The notes under the pieces are model-generated. The model was not told where the DNA came from. It searched no databases and was given only the letters and a program-made list of their open reading frames with translations. A program made the translations under genes and the position numbers. Below are positions 35,267 to 44,119 of a DNA stretch of 64,000 nt, piece by piece. This DNA is from Phycisphaerales bacterium (GTDB lineage Bacteria > Planctomycetota > Phycisphaerae > Phycisphaerales > UBA1924): the NCBI GenBank assembly GCA_020847535.1, contig JADLBU010000126.1, positions 62,001 through 126,000 of the forward strand, read 5' to 3'. Each line of letters opens with the position of its first letter. Position 1 is the first letter of the stretch.

Positions 35267-35695
35267 TCAGTGGGCGGCGGCGCCGGCCTCGGCCTTGATG
35301 CCGTTTTTCTGCTTGTAGTCGTTGATCGCGGCGTGGATGGCATCCTCGGCGAGCACGGAGCAGTGGATCTTGACCGGCGGGAGGCTGAGCTCCTCGACGA
35401 TCTGGGTGTTCTTGATCTGCTCGGCTTGGTCGATGGTGCGGCCCTTGAGCCACTCGGTGGCGAGCGAAGAGCTGGCGATCGCCGATCCGCAGCCGAAGCA
35501 CTTGAACTTGGCATCCTCGATCAGGCCGGTCTTGTCGTTGACCTTGATCTGGAGCTGCATGACATCGCCGCACTCGGGAGCGCCGACGAGGCCGACGCCG
35601 ACATCCTTGCGGGTCTTGATCTCGGCCTGGGTGCCGAAGGAGCCGACGTTGCGGGGGTTCTCGTAGTGGTCGATGATTTTGGGGCCGTATGACAT
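35267..35695 (-). CDS. iscU: Iron-sulfur cluster scaffold protein IscU/NifU-N
   Basis: A 142-residue scaffold starting MSYGPKIIDHYENPRNVGSF. The three cluster ligands and the key Asp are present: Cys42-Gly-Asp44 in APECGDVM, Cys66 in FKCFGCGSAIASSS, and Cys112 in HCSVLAEDA. It receives sulfur from the desulfurase encoded just upstream and builds [2Fe-2S] clusters. The ATG at 35695 is preferred over an upstream codon for family fit. The C-terminus ends in an Ala-rich tail. It lies downstream of iscS, separated by a long inverted repeat. Confidence 0.93.
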   Translation of the reverse strand: MSYGPKIIDHYENPRNVGSFGTQAEIKTRKDVGVGLVGAPECGDVMQLQIKVNDKTGLIEDAKFKCFGCGSAIASSSLATEWLKGRTIDQAEQIKNTQIVEELSLPPVKIHCSVLAEDAIHAAINDYKQKNGIKAEAGAAAH

Positions 35696-35715
35696 GGTTT
35701 TACCTCGAAAACTCA

Positions 35716-35804
35716 AACCTCAAAGCAGCAAACCTCAAATCAGAAACACTTCGCAGCAGCAACGACCGGGGCCTTTGAGATTTGAGCGTTGCTGCTTTGA
35801 GCTT
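35716..35804. repeat. 26-bp imperfect inverted repeat between iscS and iscU
   Basis: The left arm 35716-35741 and right arm 35779-35804 are near complements, sharing CTCAAAGCAGCAA and CTCAAAT as exact blocks. In the iscS-iscU transcript they would fold into a long stem with a loop of about 37 nucleotides, four bases past the iscS stop and about 20 bases before iscU. The arms are A-rich, unlike the surrounding sequence. Confidence 0.6.
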
Positions 35805-35808
35805 CCTC

Positions 35809-37062
35809 CTAGTGATGCGCCCATTCGACCTTGCTCAGGTCGATGCCTTCCTTGTGCATGTCGTAGAGCGGTGAGAGCTCTCGGAGCTTGCGGACCGCGC
35901 TGACGACCTTGGCGATCGTGTAATCGATCTGCTCCTCGGTGGTCCAGCGGCCCAGCGAGAGGCGCAGGGAGCTGTGGGCGAGCTCATCCCCGACGCCGAT
36001 CGACTTGAGGACGTAGCTGGGTTCGAGCGAGGCGCTGGTGCATGCCGAGCCGGAGGAGCAGGCGATCTCCTTGCAGGCCATCATCAGGCTCTCTCCCTCG
36101 ACGAAGCCGAAGGAGATGTTGGTGAGGTGCGGGAGGCGCTTCTCGCGATGGCCGTTGATCTGGGTGCTGTCGAGCTGTGAGACGATGGTCTCCTCGAGCT
36201 TCTTGCGGAGCTTGAGGAGGCGAGCGCCGTCCTGGTCCATCTCCCGCATGGCAATCTCGGCGGCCTTGCCCAGGCCGACGATGCCGGTGACGTTGAGGGT
36301 GCCGGAGCGGAAGCCGCGCTCCTGTCCGCCGCCATCGACCAGGGAGGTGAGCCGCACACGCGGCTTGCGCCGCCGGACGTAAAGGGCGCCGACGCCCTTG
36401 GGGCCGTACATCTTGTGGGCCGAGAGGCTGAGAAGATCGATGTTGTCCTTCTCGACATCGGTGGGCATTTTGCCGGCCCACTGGGTGGCATCGGTGTGGA
36501 AGATGATGTCCCTGGACTTGCAGAGGGCGCCGATCTCACGGACCGGGTTGATCACGCCGATCTCGTTGTTGGCCCACATGAGCGTGACGAGGATGGTGTC
36601 CTCACGGATCGCGGCCTTCACCATGTCGGCCGTGATGATGCCGTCCTTGGGAGGCTCGAGGAAGGTGACATCGAAGCCCTCCTTCTGGAGGCGCTTGCAG
36701 GGGTCCAGTACGGCCTTGTGCTCGATCAACTGCGTGATGATGTGGCCGCGGGGCTTGCCGGAGTTGGCGGGGGCCTTCTCGTACATGAGGGCGGCGCCGC
36801 GGACGGCGATGTTGTTGGATTCGGTGGAGCCGGAGGTGAAGACGACCTCCTTCTCGTTGGCGCCGATGAGGGCGGCGACCTGCTCACGGGCCTTGTCGAC
36901 GGCCTCCTCGGCCTTCCAGCCGAACTGGTGGTTGCGGCTGCCGGGGTTTCCGAAGAACTCGGTGAAATAGGGGAGCATCGCCTCGACGACGCGGGGATCG
37001 CAGGGCGTGGTCGCGGCGTGGTCGAGGTAAATCGGGAGCCTTGGTGTGTTCGGGGTGGCCAT
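35809..37062 (-). CDS. iscS: Cysteine desulfurase
   Basis: A 417-residue class V aminotransferase-fold enzyme from the ATG at 37062 with GAGGA upstream. [10 protein letters not shown] opens the protein; the PLP lysine is Lys217 in [10 protein letters not shown]; the catalytic loop cysteine is Cys341 in [10 protein letters not shown]; and [13 protein letters not shown] is the substrate-binding loop. The long [17 protein letters not shown] loop places it with IscS/NifS rather than SufS. It supplies persulfide to IscU for Fe-S clusters and possibly for tRNA thiolation. Transcribed towards iscU. Confidence 0.95.
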   Translation of the reverse strand: MATPNTPRLPIYLDHAATTPCDPRVVEAMLPYFTEFFGNPGSRNHQFGWKAEEAVDKAREQVAALIGANEKEVVFTSGSTESNNIAVRGAALMYEKAPANSGKPRGHIITQLIEHKAVLDPCKRLQKEGFDVTFLEPPKDGIITADMVKAAIREDTILVTLMWANNEIGVINPVREIGALCKSRDIIFHTDATQWAGKMPTDVEKDNIDLLSLSAHKMYGPKGVGALYVRRRKPRVRLTSLVDGGGQERGFRSGTLNVTGIVGLGKAAEIAMREMDQDGARLLKLRKKLEETIVSQLDSTQINGHREKRLPHLTNISFGFVEGESLMMACKEIACSSGSACTSASLEPSYVLKSIGVGDELAHSSLRLSLGRWTTEEQIDYTIAKVVSAVRKLRELSPLYDMHKEGIDLSKVEWAHH

Positions 37063-37199
37063 TGGGTTCCTCTGCATCGGTACGTGTATTTAGAGGCATT
37101 CTATGCAGAGCGGATCACCGGGTACCCCCCACCGGGAGGCCGCGGAGGGCCCTTGCGCCTCATGCCGAGGGGTGTCCCGTGCGTTTACCGGCGGCGATT

Positions 37200-37652
37200 T
37201 CAGGCGGTGGCGGCGACCGATTTGTCGTCGGGGCGGAGGTATCGCATCGAGAGGCGATTGCCGCCTTTGCTGAAGGTGACCTCGGTCATGTAGGCGCGGA
37301 TGAGCATGATGCCGCGTCCGCAGGGTCTCTCCAGGTTCTCATCCAGGGTCGGGTCGGGGACGGTGGCTGGGTCGAACCCGGGGCCCTTGTCTTCGATGGA
37401 AATCCGGACCTCATCGGGTGTGATCTGGTACTCGAGGCGGATGGGGACGGAGGGTGGGAGATCCTTGTGGCCGTGGTTGAGGGCGTTGGCGAGCGCTTCC
37501 TGGAGGGAGAGCTTGACGGCGAAGCGCGAGGCCTTGTCGTAGGCGAGGCGTTCGAGGGAAGCGCCGACGCCCTCGATGGCGCGGTCGATCTGTGCCCGGT
37601 CGTTTGCGACATCGAGCGTTGCGGAATCGGACTTCGGCGTCTGGTGCGTCAT
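37200..37652 (-). CDS. Anti-sigma/switch kinase with HATPase domain (RsbW-like)
   Basis: A 150-residue stand-alone GHKL ATPase. The N box is KLSLQEALANALNHGHKD, and the G1-G2 boxes are ISIEDKGPGFDPATVP and ERPCGRGIMLIRAYM. This is the RsbW/SpoIIAB class that binds sigma factors and phosphorylates STAS antagonists. The STAS gene immediately upstream (37757) is the obvious partner. The cognate sigma factor is not in the window. The last residues (DDKSVAATA) are a short tail. Confidence 0.88.
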   Translation of the reverse strand: MTHQTPKSDSATLDVANDRAQIDRAIEGVGASLERLAYDKASRFAVKLSLQEALANALNHGHKDLPPSVPIRLEYQITPDEVRISIEDKGPGFDPATVPDPTLDENLERPCGRGIMLIRAYMTEVTFSKGGNRLSMRYLRPDDKSVAATA

Positions 37653-37756
37653 CGACGGTGCATCGCCGCTGGTGCGATGCTCGCTGCTTCCCCTCTGACC
37701 CCGCCCCCAACCCCCGAATCGGTTAATCCCGCATCGCCGAATCCGCCGGCGAGCGA

Positions 37757-38119
37757 TCAGGACTTGAACGACCGCAGCGCCTCATCTGCGGTCTCGTGTA
37801 TCTGGAAGATCTTGGTAAGGCGTGTGATGACGAAGACCTCCTGGATCTGGGGGTCGATGTTGGAGAGGCGGAGCTGGCCTCCGCGATCCCGGACCTTGTT
37901 GTTGATGGTGATCAGAGCTCCCAGGGCGGCGGAGGAGAGGTGATCGACGTTCTGGAAGCTGATGAGCAGCCTGGGCTGCTGCTCGGCGTCGATGAGGCGT
38001 CCGATCTCCTCGGCGATCGCCTGGATGTTCCCCTCGTCGAGGATGTTGCGGTCGATGAACTCGACCTGCGTGACGTTGTCGATCCTTCGGACGCGGAGTC
38101 GGGAGTCCTTGCTTTGCAT
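37757..38119 (-). CDS. STAS-domain anti-sigma factor antagonist
   Basis: A 120-residue SpoIIAA/RsbV-type protein beginning MQSKDSRLRVRRID. The phosphorylatable loop is VDHLSSAALGALITI, where the serine after the Leu is the likely target of the neighbouring kinase. The ATG at 38119 has AGGAG nine bases upstream; a GTG at 38125 is too close to that site. The pair 38119-37200 would act as a partner-switching module. It follows the secretin gene by about 150 bp on the same strand. Confidence 0.88.
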   Translation of the reverse strand: MQSKDSRLRVRRIDNVTQVEFIDRNILDEGNIQAIAEEIGRLIDAEQQPRLLISFQNVDHLSSAALGALITINNKVRDRGGQLRLSNIDPQIQEVFVITRLTKIFQIHETADEALRSFKS

Positions 38120-38220
38120 CGACACGTTCTCCTACGGACAGGTACCAGATGAGGGTAGACGGGGTGCGGGCAAAGGGCCGGAAGGGAGGGAAGGTTAGAC
38201 CCACCGGGTCATTGACGAAC

Positions 38221-38248
38221 AAGGGCCCGGACACGTGTCCGAGCCCTT
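38221..38248 (-). terminator. Terminator-like palindrome after the secretin gene
   Basis: A 28-nt near-perfect palindrome with a GGACAC/GTGTCC core and AAGGGC/GCCCTT outer stems (one mismatch). It lies 27 bp after the secretin stop. The T-tract on the minus strand is weak (TTGTTCGTC), so termination may be partial. Confidence 0.5.
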
Positions 38249-38274
38249 GGGGGATATCTGTTCCGTCGGCCCGA

Positions 38275-41200
38275 TCAGCCGCCGAGGCCGGCGCGGAGGG
38301 TGTCGGCCAGGCCGGGGAAGTTGCGCTCCTCCTCCTCGTTCTGGATGAGGATGGTGGGCTTGATGAGGACGATGAGGGTCTGCTCTTCCTTGACCTGCAC
38401 GCGGTTGGAGAAGAAGCGGTTGAGGATCGGGATCTTGGAGAGGATGGGGACGCCCGACTCGGTCTCGACCTCGTTGATGAGCCGCTGACCGCCGATCAGG
38501 ATGGTGCCCTGATCGGGGACGGTGACGGTCGTCTGCACGCGGGTGACGGTGGTGGTCGGGGCCTGGATGAAGGACTGGGTGTCGGCGGAGCTGACAAGCT
38601 GGCCGCCGGCGACGGCGGTGACGGCCCGGTTCTGGAAGCCTTCGAGCTTGGAGACGGCGACATCGACGTTGAGGGTGACGTAGCGCCGATCGGAGGAGAT
38701 GGTGCCCTCCAGAAGCATGACAACGCCTTCGTTGAGGGTTGACAGGGTGGGGTCGAAGCCGACGGCCGAGTCGGAGACGATGGGCTGGAGATCGGAGACG
38801 AAGGCGGTCTGGGTGGCGACGTAGATGTTGGAGATCTGGCCGTTGGTGAAGGTCAGGCGCGGGGCGGTGAGGCGTACCGAGCGTCGATCGGCCTGGGTCG
38901 CCTGGATCAGGAAGTCCACCTGGATGTCGTCGAGGAACTGACCGGCGATCCCCAGCGCGGGAGCGGGGGTTCCTGCGAGCACATCGCCGACGAAGCCTTC
39001 GCGTGGAATGAGGGCCGCCGCCAATCCGGAAGAGTTCTGCGTGACGCCGATGGGGGACCAGGGGCGCGGGTTGACGACGCCCTGGGTGACAAAGGTGTCG
39101 GAGACGCCGTCTCCGTCGGTGTCGGTGCCGGCGCCGGTGACGGCCCGGTTGAGATCCCCGTTGTTCGCGAAGAAGTCGGAGGCCTGAATGGTGGGGTCGT
39201 TGGCGCGGGCGGCGCGGACCTGGTTGTTGTTGGCGTTGAAGTAGACGTCGATGTCAAAGCCGATCTGCTCGAAGAACTCGGTGTTGACCAGGAGGAATCG
39301 CGACTCGACGTTGATCTGCATCGCGCGGACTTCGCGGAGCTTCTTGAGCAGGCCGTCGATCGCCTGGTGGTTCTTGGGCGTGTTGGTGATGATCAGGTTG
39401 CCGTTGAGGGACTGCACGCGACCGGTGGTGCCGCCGGCATCGATCCAGCCGCTGGGGTCGATGTTCTGCTGGACGATGTCGAGCAGGTCGCGGGTGCGGT
39501 CCTCGAGGCTGCGGCGATTCTGACCATCGCGGTTCTGCTGGGTGTCACGGAAGGGGGACTGCCCGCCGCCGCCGCCGCCGGCGTTGGAGCTCTGGAGCAC
39601 GCTCTGGAGGTCGAACTCGGGGGCCTGGTCGTAGTCGGGGACTTCCAGGAGCAGGTCCCGGATGTCGTAGACAAGGGTGACGACGTTCTTGCGGAGCAAC
39701 TCCTCGGAGGCGATCCGCAAGACGCCGTCGGAGATTTCCCAGCCCGCTCTGTTGGTCTCGTTGCCCGGGTCACCGATCTTGGACATCACACGGTCGAGGA
39801 CCGAGCGGAGGGTAACGTTGCGGAGCTCGAGGTTGACCGGGGTATCGGAGGTGATGCCGATGGCCTCGAGGGAGGGCCAATCGGTGTCGATATCGAGGTT
39901 GGAGACGTTCTGGATGAAGCCAATGACATCCTTGAAGGTGTTGTCCTTGAAGGTCACCGGGATGCGCTTGGTTTCGAGGACGGTGCGGACGCGGCGATCC
40001 TCGGGGGTTTCGGCGAACTGGATCGGCTCCCCGCGGCGGGCGCTGACGGAGGGCCAGTCGCTGCCGAAGTTAATGATGCCCGAGGGCATGATCAGGGACC
40101 GCTCGTTGTTGAGCGCGTTCTCGGCGGTGCCCTGGAGCTGCTGGTCACGGATCAGGTGGAATTCGCGGTAGAGATATGCATCCTGAAGGATGTCCTTGAG
40201 GATGAGGCCGGCGGGGTTGATCTCGTCGAGGAAGAGGATCTGGTCGACGACCTGGAGGGCCTCGCGATACTTCATCTCGCGCTGGAGATCCCGGGCGCGG
40301 ATGAGGTGCTCGCGGATCTTGCGTTCCTTCTCGCTGAGGCGGTCGCGCTCGGCATCCTGGCTCTTCTTGATGAGGGCCTGGGTCTGTGCGTCGAGCTGCT
40401 CTCGGGTCATGGTCTCGTTGCGCTTCTCGATTTCGGTGAGCTGGTCGGTGACTCGCTTGTTGAGGGTCTCGAGCTCGGCATCGGAGAAGTTGTTGCGTCC
40501 GCTGTTGAGGGTGAAGCGGGCGCCGGCGGCCAATTCGCGGGCGCGGGCGACATCCCCGGAGACCAGGGCGGCCCTGGACTGGGCGAGCTGGTTGTCGAAC
40601 TCGGCAAGCGTCTGCTGCTTGGCGAGCCCCATATCGCGGTTGTAGTCGCCGATCGGATCCCCGGCGGTGCGGTTGAGCTTGAGGCGGGCCTCGTTGATGC
40701 GGTTCTCGGCGTGCGAGATCTGGTCCGGGCTGAGGTACTCGCGGTACCCGGCGAGCAACTGGCCGTACTTGTCGGCAGCGCTATCGAACTGGCCGGACTC
40801 GAAGGCCTTGTCGGCCTCGACGAGCAGGCCGGATGCCTCGAAGCGGCGTGCCTCGGCGACCGGATCGGCGGGCTGCTGGGTGGCCTCAACGACCTCGGGC
40901 TGGGGGGCCGGCTGGGCATCGGGTTGTGCGGGGGTGTTCTCGGGCTGGCGGAGCATGCCCATGGCGAGAGGGCGGGTGGAGAAGATCACACCCTGCTTCT
41001 GCTCGAGCTCGACGATCCTGGTGCGGTAGTCATCGGCGAGCTTCTGGGCTTCGGGGGGGAGCGTGATGCCGGAGCGGAATACCGACTCGAGGGCGGACTT
41101 GGATTCGGCGTAGCGGCCGGCGGCATAGTCCTTGACGGCCTGGCTGATGACGCCGACGGACTGTGGCGCCAACTGCTCACGGCGGGTCTTGATGCCTTCG

Positions 41201-41658
41201 ACCACTTGATCGAGGCGGGCATCCTGCTCGGCGGTCAGCATCTGGGATTGGGCGATCTTGGAGGTGTATCGCTCGGCAGCGCGGAGGTCGGCCTGGTCGA
41301 GCGCCAGCTCTGCCTTCTGGAGGCTGACTTCCATGGGATCCAGGCCGGCCATTTTGTTCGCGGCGAGCGTGAGCAGCGAGGTGACCCGGCCGCGCTCGGC
41401 ATCGGTGAGTCCGGCGGACTTGCCGGACTCGGCGAGCGACATCAGGATCGAGCGGCCGCGGACCACCTGTCCATCCCCGATGAGCCTGGAGGCCTGATTG
41501 ATCGCCTCGGCCGGCTGCGAGGTCGCCTGCGGAGCAACGGGGTCGGGCGAGCCGGCGTGATGCGCGAGTACCGCCGTGGGTGTTGCGAGCACGGCGCTGC
41601 CGATGGTCGCGGCGAGCGTGAGCATCGAGCGTGTGGAGCGGGTGTTGGTGCGGCTCAT
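38275..41658 (-). CDS. Large secretin (type II secretion/type IV pilus) with long helical N-terminal region
   Basis: About 1127 residues from the ATG at 41658 with GGAG six bases upstream. Signal peptide MLTLAATIGSAVLATPTAVLA. Residues 40-520 are helical with TPR-like repeats and a coiled coil (RDRLSEKERKIREHLIRARD). A secretin N-domain is recognisable near residue 560 (IPVTFKDNTFKDVIGFIQNV). The C-terminal secretin core includes GGQRLINEVETESGVPILSK and IPILNRFFSNR, the PF00263 signature. A Gly/Gln linker (SNAGGGGGGQSPF) precedes the core. It is the likely outer-membrane pore for the pilMNOPB machine 12 kb away. The helical N-terminus is about 400 residues longer than PilQ or GspD. Confidence 0.9.
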   Translation of the reverse strand: MSRTNTRSTRSMLTLAATIGSAVLATPTAVLAHHAGSPDPVAPQATSQPAEAINQASRLIGDGQVVRGRSILMSLAESGKSAGLTDAERGRVTSLLTLAANKMAGLDPMEVSLQKAELALDQADLRAAERYTSKIAQSQMLTAEQDARLDQVVEGIKTRREQLAPQSVGVISQAVKDYAAGRYAESKSALESVFRSGITLPPEAQKLADDYRTRIVELEQKQGVIFSTRPLAMGMLRQPENTPAQPDAQPAPQPEVVEATQQPADPVAEARRFEASGLLVEADKAFESGQFDSAADKYGQLLAGYREYLSPDQISHAENRINEARLKLNRTAGDPIGDYNRDMGLAKQQTLAEFDNQLAQSRAALVSGDVARARELAAGARFTLNSGRNNFSDAELETLNKRVTDQLTEIEKRNETMTREQLDAQTQALIKKSQDAERDRLSEKERKIREHLIRARDLQREMKYREALQVVDQILFLDEINPAGLILKDILQDAYLYREFHLIRDQQLQGTAENALNNERSLIMPSGIINFGSDWPSVSARRGEPIQFAETPEDRRVRTVLETKRIPVTFKDNTFKDVIGFIQNVSNLDIDTDWPSLEAIGITSDTPVNLELRNVTLRSVLDRVMSKIGDPGNETNRAGWEISDGVLRIASEELLRKNVVTLVYDIRDLLLEVPDYDQAPEFDLQSVLQSSNAGGGGGGQSPFRDTQQNRDGQNRRSLEDRTRDLLDIVQQNIDPSGWIDAGGTTGRVQSLNGNLIITNTPKNHQAIDGLLKKLREVRAMQINVESRFLLVNTEFFEQIGFDIDVYFNANNNQVRAARANDPTIQASDFFANNGDLNRAVTGAGTDTDGDGVSDTFVTQGVVNPRPWSPIGVTQNSSGLAAALIPREGFVGDVLAGTPAPALGIAGQFLDDIQVDFLIQATQADRRSVRLTAPRLTFTNGQISNIYVATQTAFVSDLQPIVSDSAVGFDPTLSTLNEGVVMLLEGTISSDRRYVTLNVDVAVSKLEGFQNRAVTAVAGGQLVSSADTQSFIQAPTTTVTRVQTTVTVPDQGTILIGGQRLINEVETESGVPILSKIPILNRFFSNRVQVKEEQTLIVLIKPTILIQNEEEERNFPGLADTLRAGLGG

Positions 41659-42284
41659 GTGCATCTCCAGACTCGGCGCGACGGTTATTCGCGCTTGGCC
41701 GAAACATCAAACCATCAATCCCGCGAGCGATTCCAAGAACTTCGCAAACCAGGGCAAGACAACAGAGCCCTGCATTCCCATCCCTGCCGCGATGGATCGG
41801 GCAGCCCGTCCGGACAGATCGGCCGGAAAGGGCTGCAAGCCTAGCCACCGACGCCCAATCCCACAAGGGCACGCTTCCACACGGGCAGATTCCCCCAAGC
41901 CCCGTGGCGCGCCACCCAACGCACCAACCCGGCGAGCACGACGCCGACGACCATCTCACGGTCAGGCCAATCCGGGCAACCATGACCGAGCCCGATCTGG
42001 TCGGTCCCTCATCGCCGAGGAAAGACCGCCGGGATCCGGAGAGTTGCAATGGCTCCGCCTTGCCGGGCCAGCTCTCTGTCGGCGGCTCGACGTCGGCATC
42101 TTGCCGAGAGAGCCTGCAGACATCGCTGGATCGGCGAAGATAATGACTCGCGGCCGCGAATGCAAACGAGGGATGAAGTCAACCGCGACGCGCGCGGTCA
42201 TAGGATTTTGTTCGGATCAGGGCCGACGCACGATCGGTGCTCGCGGGCGCGGCAAGAATGCGTAAGTCACTGAACGATATTTGG
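41659..42284. other. Intergenic stretch, no gene supported
   Basis: 626 bp between the secretin start and the stop of the gene at 42285. The frames over it are Arg/Pro/Ala-rich and look like noise. It presumably holds the secretin promoter. No RNA gene, repeat or strong hairpin was seen. Confidence 0.45.
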
Positions 42285-43301
42285 TTACGAGCTTGGCGGC
42301 TGCTTCAGCCACGCGGATTTGAGGACGGTGCCGCTCTCCCACGAGCCTCGCTTTGGAGGGCGGCCCTTGGCGCCGATCAACTCCTGGAGGTGCTCGGGCT
42401 TGAGCCGGTCGGAGATGATGACATCAACCGACTCGGCGGGGGGGAGTTCCTCATCGGTCCCCAGCAGGTCTTCGGTCGCGTGTACTGCGGTCTCTTCGGC
42501 CGCACGGAGGCAGTCGGCGGTCAGGTAGATCTCCGCGAACCGCGGATCCTTCTCCGGCTGGTCGTCGATCCGCACGACGCATCGCCAGGTCGTCACCTCG
42601 AGGTCGGCGTTCTCATCATCGACGTTGGTGTCCGGATCGACGTTGAGGACCAGTCGCCATTCATCCCGGAGTCGACCGACGATTTCATCAAAGGAGAGGG
42701 CGGATTCGTCGGAATCGGGGGCGATCAGAACGCTTCGGTGCTCGTGGGCGGCAGAATCTGCGCCTGCCGGGCCTTCCATGGGCTCCAGGTCGTAGGCCTT
42801 GAGGACCTTTTCGATCCTCTCCTTGAGGTCCGTCTGTGCCCGGACGGTCACGATCTTGTGCTCATCGACAAAGACATAAAGGAAGGGCTCTTCGGTCATC
42901 GCCCCGAAGCCGCACATGCCATCCTCGAAGAAGAAATCCCGGTATCGGCGGAGGTTGTCCATCATCCGGTCCAGGCCGATGAGGTCGTAGGAGACGTAGG
43001 GGTCGATCTCCCGGTAGTCGTCGTGACCCAGGACATCGAGGATGGGGTACACGCGGCCGGGGAAGAGGGAGAACAGGGTCCAGGCGAGGCTCTCGATGCG
43101 GTCAGCGGACACCACGGCATCGAAGAGGTAGCGGTCTGGCCATTCCTCCCACTCCTGGTCTTCGCCGCCATCGGCGGATTCGAAGAGCAGGGTGTAGCCG
43201 GGCTTGGGGGTCATGTCCTCGATGGGGTAGACGCCCAGTGGGAACTGGAACTTCCCGCGAGTTATCCGCTCTATGGATGGATCCAGCTTGCAGGCGAGCA
43301 T
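42285..43301 (-). CDS. Conserved-looking hypothetical acidic protein
   Basis: A 338-residue acidic, soluble protein without signal peptide. It is rich in aromatic residues in its first half (DPYVSYDLIGLDRMMDNLRR; RDFFFEDGMCGFGAM; YVFVDEHKIVTV) and acidic in the second (DPDTNVDDENADLEV). No family was recognised. The codon use matches the neighbours and the frame is compact, so it is probably real. It stands alone, about 600 bp from the secretin gene and divergent from the pseudogene at 43547. Confidence 0.7.
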   Translation of the reverse strand: MLACKLDPSIERITRGKFQFPLGVYPIEDMTPKPGYTLLFESADGGEDQEWEEWPDRYLFDAVVSADRIESLAWTLFSLFPGRVYPILDVLGHDDYREIDPYVSYDLIGLDRMMDNLRRYRDFFFEDGMCGFGAMTEEPFLYVFVDEHKIVTVRAQTDLKERIEKVLKAYDLEPMEGPAGADSAAHEHRSVLIAPDSDESALSFDEIVGRLRDEWRLVLNVDPDTNVDDENADLEVTTWRCVVRIDDQPEKDPRFAEIYLTADCLRAAEETAVHATEDLLGTDEELPPAESVDVIISDRLKPEHLQELIGAKGRPPKRGSWESGTVLKSAWLKQPPSS

Positions 43302-43546
43302 CGGGACTCCGGGCGTCTGGCGCCCGCCAAGGCGGGTCGGGAGCGCCGGGCAGTGTAGACGGGGCCGTGAATGGGCAGATCGGTGTGGAATTGAGGGCTA
43401 TCCCCGATGCAGATTACCCGGCTCGGCAGGTCACAACGGCCGCGGGACGGCACTCCTTGAAGCGATGGCGAGCGGGGTTTTCCCGGGCGCGCAGCCTGCG
43501 GACGCTCGGCGACCGGAGAGAGACTAGTTTATCAGGGAGAAGTCCG

Positions 43547-44023
43547 ATGCACCGTTCAACTCACTCCAGCGGATGGCTGGCTGGGGTCTGTCTTGCCGCC
43601 GGCGCGGCCTGCACGCCGACGAGCGCGGGAAACATCGATGTGATCGCGTACACCGGCCTTGAAGCGCCGGATGGGAACGGGGTCTTTGACTTTTTCAACG
43701 CCCCCAGCATCAGCCAGAACGGGCAGACGGCGTTCCGGTGCTACTTCAGCGAGACACTGATGAGTGAGCGAGACAAGTAGGCGGTGGTCCGCGGGACCAA
43801 CGCAACGCGGACGCTGATCTACCGCCAGGGCCAGTTCGTTCCCGAGGGGAACGGGATGTTCGATGACGCCGGGTTCGGGATCGTCAACGATGCGGGCCAG
43901 GTCGCGTTCCAGTTCGAGCTTGCGGATGGGCGGATGGGGGTCGCGGTGACGGCGATCCCGGCGCCGGGGGCGATGGTGTTGATGGGTCTTGGGACGCTGG
44001 CGGTCATTCGTCGCCGGCGGTAA
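43547..44023 (+). pseudogene. PEP-CTERM-like repeat protein broken by one in-frame amber codon
   Basis: It starts with ATG at 43547 (GGGAG upstream) and signal peptide SGWLAGVCLAAGAACTPTSAG. The frame stops at TAG 43778-43780 and continues in the same frame from 43781 to 44023. The two halves carry the same repeat: APDGNGVFDFFNAPSISQNG and VPEGNGMFDDAGFGIVNDAG, each followed by Q-x-A-F. The second half ends [26 protein letters not shown]-to-TAG change in ...SERDK-Q-AVVRG would explain it. Related repeat proteins I know are far longer, so the gene may also be internally reduced. Confidence 0.8.
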
Positions 44024-44119
44024 GTCGCGAGGACCTGGCAGGCCACTCCCCGTTGACAGGTACTCCTCACGCCCGGGCGCTTTTTTGCCTTGGGGCGGCG
44101 GGAGCAGATACTTCCCGTG

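Noticed and set aside
39367..41844. 825-codon plus-strand frame opposite the secretin
   Set aside because: It is the antisense shadow of the secretin gene; composition is Gly/Ala/Leu/Asp with no family motif.
41576..42265. 229-codon plus-strand frame in a 626-bp gap
   Set aside because: Arg/Pro/Ala-rich noise, no ribosome site, no motif.
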